The position numbers and the translations under genes are program-made. Shown here piece by piece: positions 61,502 through 64,000 of a DNA stretch of 64,000 nucleotides (positions are counted from its first letter, which is position 1; every line of letters begins with the position of its first letter). Source of the stretch: an uncultured Prevotellaceae bacterium (GTDB lineage: Bacteria; Bacteroidota; Bacteroidia; Bacteroidales; Bacteroidaceae); NCBI GenBank assembly GCA_902800435.1, contig CADCEQ010000011.1, forward strand, positions 1 to 64,000. The letters are read 5' to 3'. Under the pieces are notes generated by a model. The model saw nothing but the letters and a program-made list of their open reading frames with translations, made no database searches and was not told where the DNA came from.

Positions 61502-62660
61502 TTGACTTTTTTCTATTTATTACTGGATTCCCCACTTTTTGGTAATAACGGAGCGGCGGCAGATTTGTTATGTCGGGATGCAGAATCTGGATGAAATCGC
61601 TGAGGAGCCAGTCGGGGCGGAAGGGCGACTCCTCGTAGAAGAGCGAAAGCTCGACGTTGCAGCCGTAGGCAGCGCGACGGCGGAAGGCCTTGAACTGCGG
61701 ATAGCCGTGATGCTCGGCAGCCAGTTCGCCGTAGGTGATGTCGTGGTCGGCGGAATAGCGGAAGAGCCACACGTCGGCCTCGCCGGCCCGCTCGAGAACG
61801 GCCTCAAAGGGCAGGGATACAGAACCGCTGTGCGTGTCGTCGGCCCAGAGGTAACGGCCGCCGGCATCGGCAATCATTCGCCCGATGGTGCTACGCCCAC
61901 CAGGAACATACCAGACGCTACCCGTCACCTTGTCGATGATCACGGTGGGCTGATCCTTCGCCTCCCGGGCCTGACGGCTCAGCGCCTGATAGGAGCTGTC
62001 GACAACGGCAAAGAGACTGTCGGCCTCGTGCTCGCAGCCGAAGAGCATACCGTAGAAGCGCAGCCACTCAGCACGTGCCAGCGGCGACTCCTCCATATAC
62101 TCGGCACACTCGACGATGGGAATATCGATGTCCTCGAGCTTGCCATAGCCGCCGCTGTTCTCAAAGGGCGACAGCAGGATGGCATCGGGACGACGGTCGA
62201 TAATCTTCTCGATGACAGGACTCATGCCCTCGCCGACGTCGACAATCCTGCCTGCGGCCACCTGCTGATGCACCCAGGGAATCTTGATGTACTTCAGGTC
62301 GGCCACGCCCGTTATGCAGTCTTCACGGCCTAAGGACTGGAGCATGGCACAGTGGACGGTGGTGAAAATCATCGAACGGCTCAGCGGGGTGCGGAGGAGG
62401 GTTCCCTTCTCTGCAGGGGCAGCGGCGGCGCCGCTGCACAGCGAACCATTGGGGACGAGGACGTAGCGGTGGAGAGCTTTTCCCGGGCTCCAGGGGTTCT
62501 TGATGGTGGCTACGGTGTAGCCGCCGTAGCGGACGACGGTGAGCAGGCGGGCATACTTGAAGGGCACGGTGTCGCCCTCCGCCTGTGGCGAGGAGGCCGT
62601 CCTGCCTCCGCCGCAGGCGTAGAGCGACAATGCCGCAAGTATGATCAACAGCTGCTTCAT
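61488..62660 (-). CDS. ABC transporter substrate-binding lipoprotein (BtuF-like, copy 2)
   Basis: 390 residues from the ATG at 62660, which shares one base with the DUF4465 stop. Lipobox LYAC, then GGGRT, so likely periplasmic. FecB/BtuF fold: MIFTTVHCAMLQSLG, RRPDAILLSPFENSGGYGK, RAEWLRFYGMLFGCEHEA, and VIIDKVTGSVWYVPGG. The stretch SLCSGAAAAPAEKG near residue 80 is encoded by a palindromic repeat. It is 30% or so similar by eye to the first copy in motif order; the operon context with DUF4465 supports a corrinoid ligand. Confidence 0.83.
   Translation of the reverse strand: MKQLLIILAALSLYACGGGRTASSPQAEGDTVPFKYARLLTVVRYGGYTVATIKNPWSPGKALHRYVLVPNGSLCSGAAAAPAEKGTLLRTPLSRSMIFTTVHCAMLQSLGREDCITGVADLKYIKIPWVHQQVAAGRIVDVGEGMSPVIEKIIDRRPDAILLSPFENSGGYGKLEDIDIPIVECAEYMEESPLARAEWLRFYGMLFGCEHEADSLFAVVDSSYQALSRQAREAKDQPTVIIDKVTGSVWYVPGGRSTIGRMIADAGGRYLWADDTHSGSVSLPFEAVLERAGEADVWLFRYSADHDITYGELAAEHHGYPQFKAFRRRAAYGCNVELSLFYEESPFRPDWLLSDFIQILHPDITNLPPLRYYQKVGNPVINRKKSIVKS
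62419..62446. repeat. In-frame 8-3-8 palindrome (family A) in the btuF-like gene
   Basis: Perfect arms GCAGCGGC (62419-62426) and GCCGCTGC (62430-62437), 3-base loop, followed by ACAGCGAAC. Encodes SLCSGAAAA. Compare 58352-58379. Confidence 0.75.
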
Positions 62661-63445
62661 CACTTCTCGACGGTGACGTCGTCGATGCAGATGTAGGCAG
62701 GCGTCAGCACACCGTAGTCGTTGCTGCGCGAACCGGTGAAGGTGAAGCCAATCTTCGTGATCTTGCCTAATGAGCTGAGGTCGAGCAGCTGCCAGTCTGC
62801 CACGTAGGTACCATCCTTGGCCAGGTCGATGTCGACATCAGCGGTGGTGCCGTCGGCCTTGGTGACGTTCAGCGTACACTTCAGCCAGTCTGCGGCGGTG
62901 AAGGGAGCACCGGCGTAGTTGTCGCCATTCACGATGGAGCTGACGGTATAGGCGCTGTTGGTGTAGAAAAGGCTCTTGACCACGACGCCCTCGCCGAGGT
63001 CAATCGTCTCGCCGTAGGTGGTGATGACGGCAAAGTTCTGGCCGGAGTGGGCCTTGCCGGCGACGTTGTTGTACTGGTCGGGGGTCAACGTGAGGGCGCT
63101 GAACGAGGTCTCGGTACGGTTGGAGATGGCGATGCCCGACCAGAAGTCAGAGGTGCCGTAAGCCGACTCGTAGAGGTTGTAGGTGACGGGGAACCTGACC
63201 GGTCCCTCCTGATAGGCGTTGTCGGTGAACGTGGTGGTCTTGCCGCCCCAGTCGTCTTCGTAGGAGTAGCTGTTGCCTTCGGCATCGCCAATCCAGAATC
63301 CGTCGGCATTGAGCTGCTGGTTCTCGAAGGAGATGGTCACTGTGCTGTCGGCAACGACGGCATTGTCCTGATTGTCACACGAAGTAAGTGAAGCGGTAAA
63401 ACCGCAGACGAGGGCTGCAAGCCCGAAAATCTTGTTTGTTTTCAT
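62660..63445 (-). CDS. DUF4465 lipoprotein, probable corrinoid-binding surface protein (BtuH-like)
   Basis: 261 residues; lipoprotein signal with lipobox LTSC followed by DNQDN, an acidic stretch compatible with surface export. The mature part is beta-rich with DGFWIGDAEGNSYSYEDDWG, SDFWSGIAISNRTETSF and ICIDDVTVEK, the pattern of DUF4465. As I recall, the B12-binding surface lipoprotein BtuH of Bacteroides belongs to this family; the operon with a BtuF/BtuC pair and cbi genes fits that. Translationally coupled (TGATG) to the btuF-like gene. Confidence 0.8.
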   Translation of the reverse strand: MKTNKIFGLAALVCGFTASLTSCDNQDNAVVADSTVTISFENQQLNADGFWIGDAEGNSYSYEDDWGGKTTTFTDNAYQEGPVRFPVTYNLYESAYGTSDFWSGIAISNRTETSFSALTLTPDQYNNVAGKAHSGQNFAVITTYGETIDLGEGVVVKSLFYTNSAYTVSSIVNGDNYAGAPFTAADWLKCTLNVTKADGTTADVDIDLAKDGTYVADWQLLDLSSLGKITKIGFTFTGSRSNDYGVLTPAYICIDDVTVEK

Positions 63446-63474
63446 AATGTTTTGTTTTTAATAAGGAATAATGA

Positions 63475-64000
63475 TTATTTAATGATGTATTTCTGTCGGT
63501 TCCTGATGTATAGGCCCTTGGTGGGGTTAGGGGCGAGGCGGCCTTGGAGGTCGTGGATTTGGTGAAGGGTGAAGGGCGAAGGGTGAAGAGAGGGTACTGA
63601 GGTCGCGGCTTGGCGGATGGCCTGGAGCGAGGCGTCGAGGTGGAGGTCTTCGGCGCCGAGGATTTCGGTCGATGTCTCCAAGAGCCAGCCGCACTTCTGG
63701 TTGATGCCGGTATAGACGCGGACGAAGTCGACGAAGTCGAGACTGACGGGCTGGCGCTGATCGTCGACAGCCCACGCGATGTCGATGCCGCAGCCGTCGA
63801 TGTTAGGCGTCACGCGGTCGTCGAGCGTGTTGGGCTGGTTGTCAGCATAGCCCCAGCCGAAGAAATAAAGCACCCAGAAGTACTGGCTGTAACTGGCGGG
63901 CACGCTGCCGGTGAAGTCGAAGCCGTTGCGGGGCAGGCGCGTGCCCCGGAAGGTCAGACCGTCGGGGAGCCACTCGGGGTAGTACTCCTGCGGATGATAG
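63475..64000 (-). CDS. C-terminal part of a cell-surface protein of the corrinoid locus
   Basis: The frame stays open to the window edge, so the start is beyond base 64000. About 174 residues visible. The domain with DIAWAVDDQRQPVSLDFVDF, then RVYTGINQKCGWLLETSTEI and GAEDLHLD, is one I associate with surface proteins encoded beside DUF4465 genes. The end, IHDLQGRLAPNPTKGLYI, resembles a T9SS-type sorting tail. Between them LHPSPFTLHQ is encoded by a GGTGAAGGGTGAAGGGCGAA simple repeat (63560-63592). The operon promoter and any riboswitch lie outside the window. Confidence 0.7.
   Translation of the reverse strand, partial: YHPQEYYPEWLPDGLTFRGTRLPRNGFDFTGSVPASYSQYFWVLYFFGWGYADNQPNTLDDRVTPNIDGCGIDIAWAVDDQRQPVSLDFVDFVRVYTGINQKCGWLLETSTEILGAEDLHLDASLQAIRQAATSVPSLHPSPFTLHQIHDLQGRLAPNPTKGLYIRNRQKYIIK

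Overview
The window looks like the chromosome of a Bacteroidales species, most likely Prevotellaceae (Prevotella/Segatella-like). The grounds are: many upstream regions carry the Bacteroidetes -7 element TAnnTTTG; there are SpII lipoproteins, TonB receptors, GLPGLI proteins, a BspA-type LRR protein with a C10 peptidase, T9SS-like C-termini, and the fused cbi genes typical of this order. Genes are GC-rich and spacers AT-rich. I saw no tRNA, rRNA, CRISPR array, complete IS or prophage.

Layout. 1-8047 (minus): panC (cut by the window edge) and panB; a five-gene run (lipoprotein, YARHG/beta-helix protein, duplicated secreted protein, miaA, lipid kinase); gapA. 8298-22687: mscL, a 1560-residue secreted C10 peptidase, a small lipoprotein, two-domain guaA, a MurU-like nucleotidyltransferase, a GH106-like rhamnosidase, an ATP-pyrophosphatase-only second GMP synthase, and an AmgK-like kinase fused to a RapZ C-terminal domain. 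22754-32073: first corrinoid block. A cobalamin riboswitch precedes TonB receptor, CbiK-type lipoprotein and second TonB receptor on the minus strand; divergently lie cbiA (split into two overlapping frames), cobQ/cbiP and an L-threonine-phosphate decarboxylase. 32165-38007: GH2 beta-galactosidase with a LamG insertion, then a TlpA-type lipoprotein. 38429-46385: an outer-membrane protein with two GLPGLI genes, a lipocalin-like gene, and two membrane-anchored HTH proteins. 46535-64000: second corrinoid block with cbiB, cobT, cobU, cobS, two BtuF/BtuC pairs, and fused cbiJ-D, cbiG-F, cbiE-T and cbiH-C, interrupted by a KilA-N gene and a small lipoprotein. At the right edge are a DUF4465 lipoprotein and the C-terminus of a surface protein.

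Together the corrinoid genes cover most of the anaerobic (early-cobalt) pathway, lower-ligand activation, nucleotide-loop assembly and uptake. Not seen here: cbiL, uroporphyrinogen methylation, adenosyltransferase, alpha-ribazole phosphatase and a BtuD ATPase.

Three things deserve most attention. (1) Two paralogous one-component regulators (sensor, one membrane helix, C-terminal HTH) are linked to arrays of a 6-bp core (TTTGCA or TTTACA) repeated every 11 bp, each array 33-34 bp upstream of a TAnnTTTG box. (2) Palindromic repeats of at least two families are inserted in frame inside unrelated proteins, mostly in the corrinoid genes. (3) A 351-bp MITE-like element with 23-bp inverted ends lies at 38028-38378, together with other spacer repeats.
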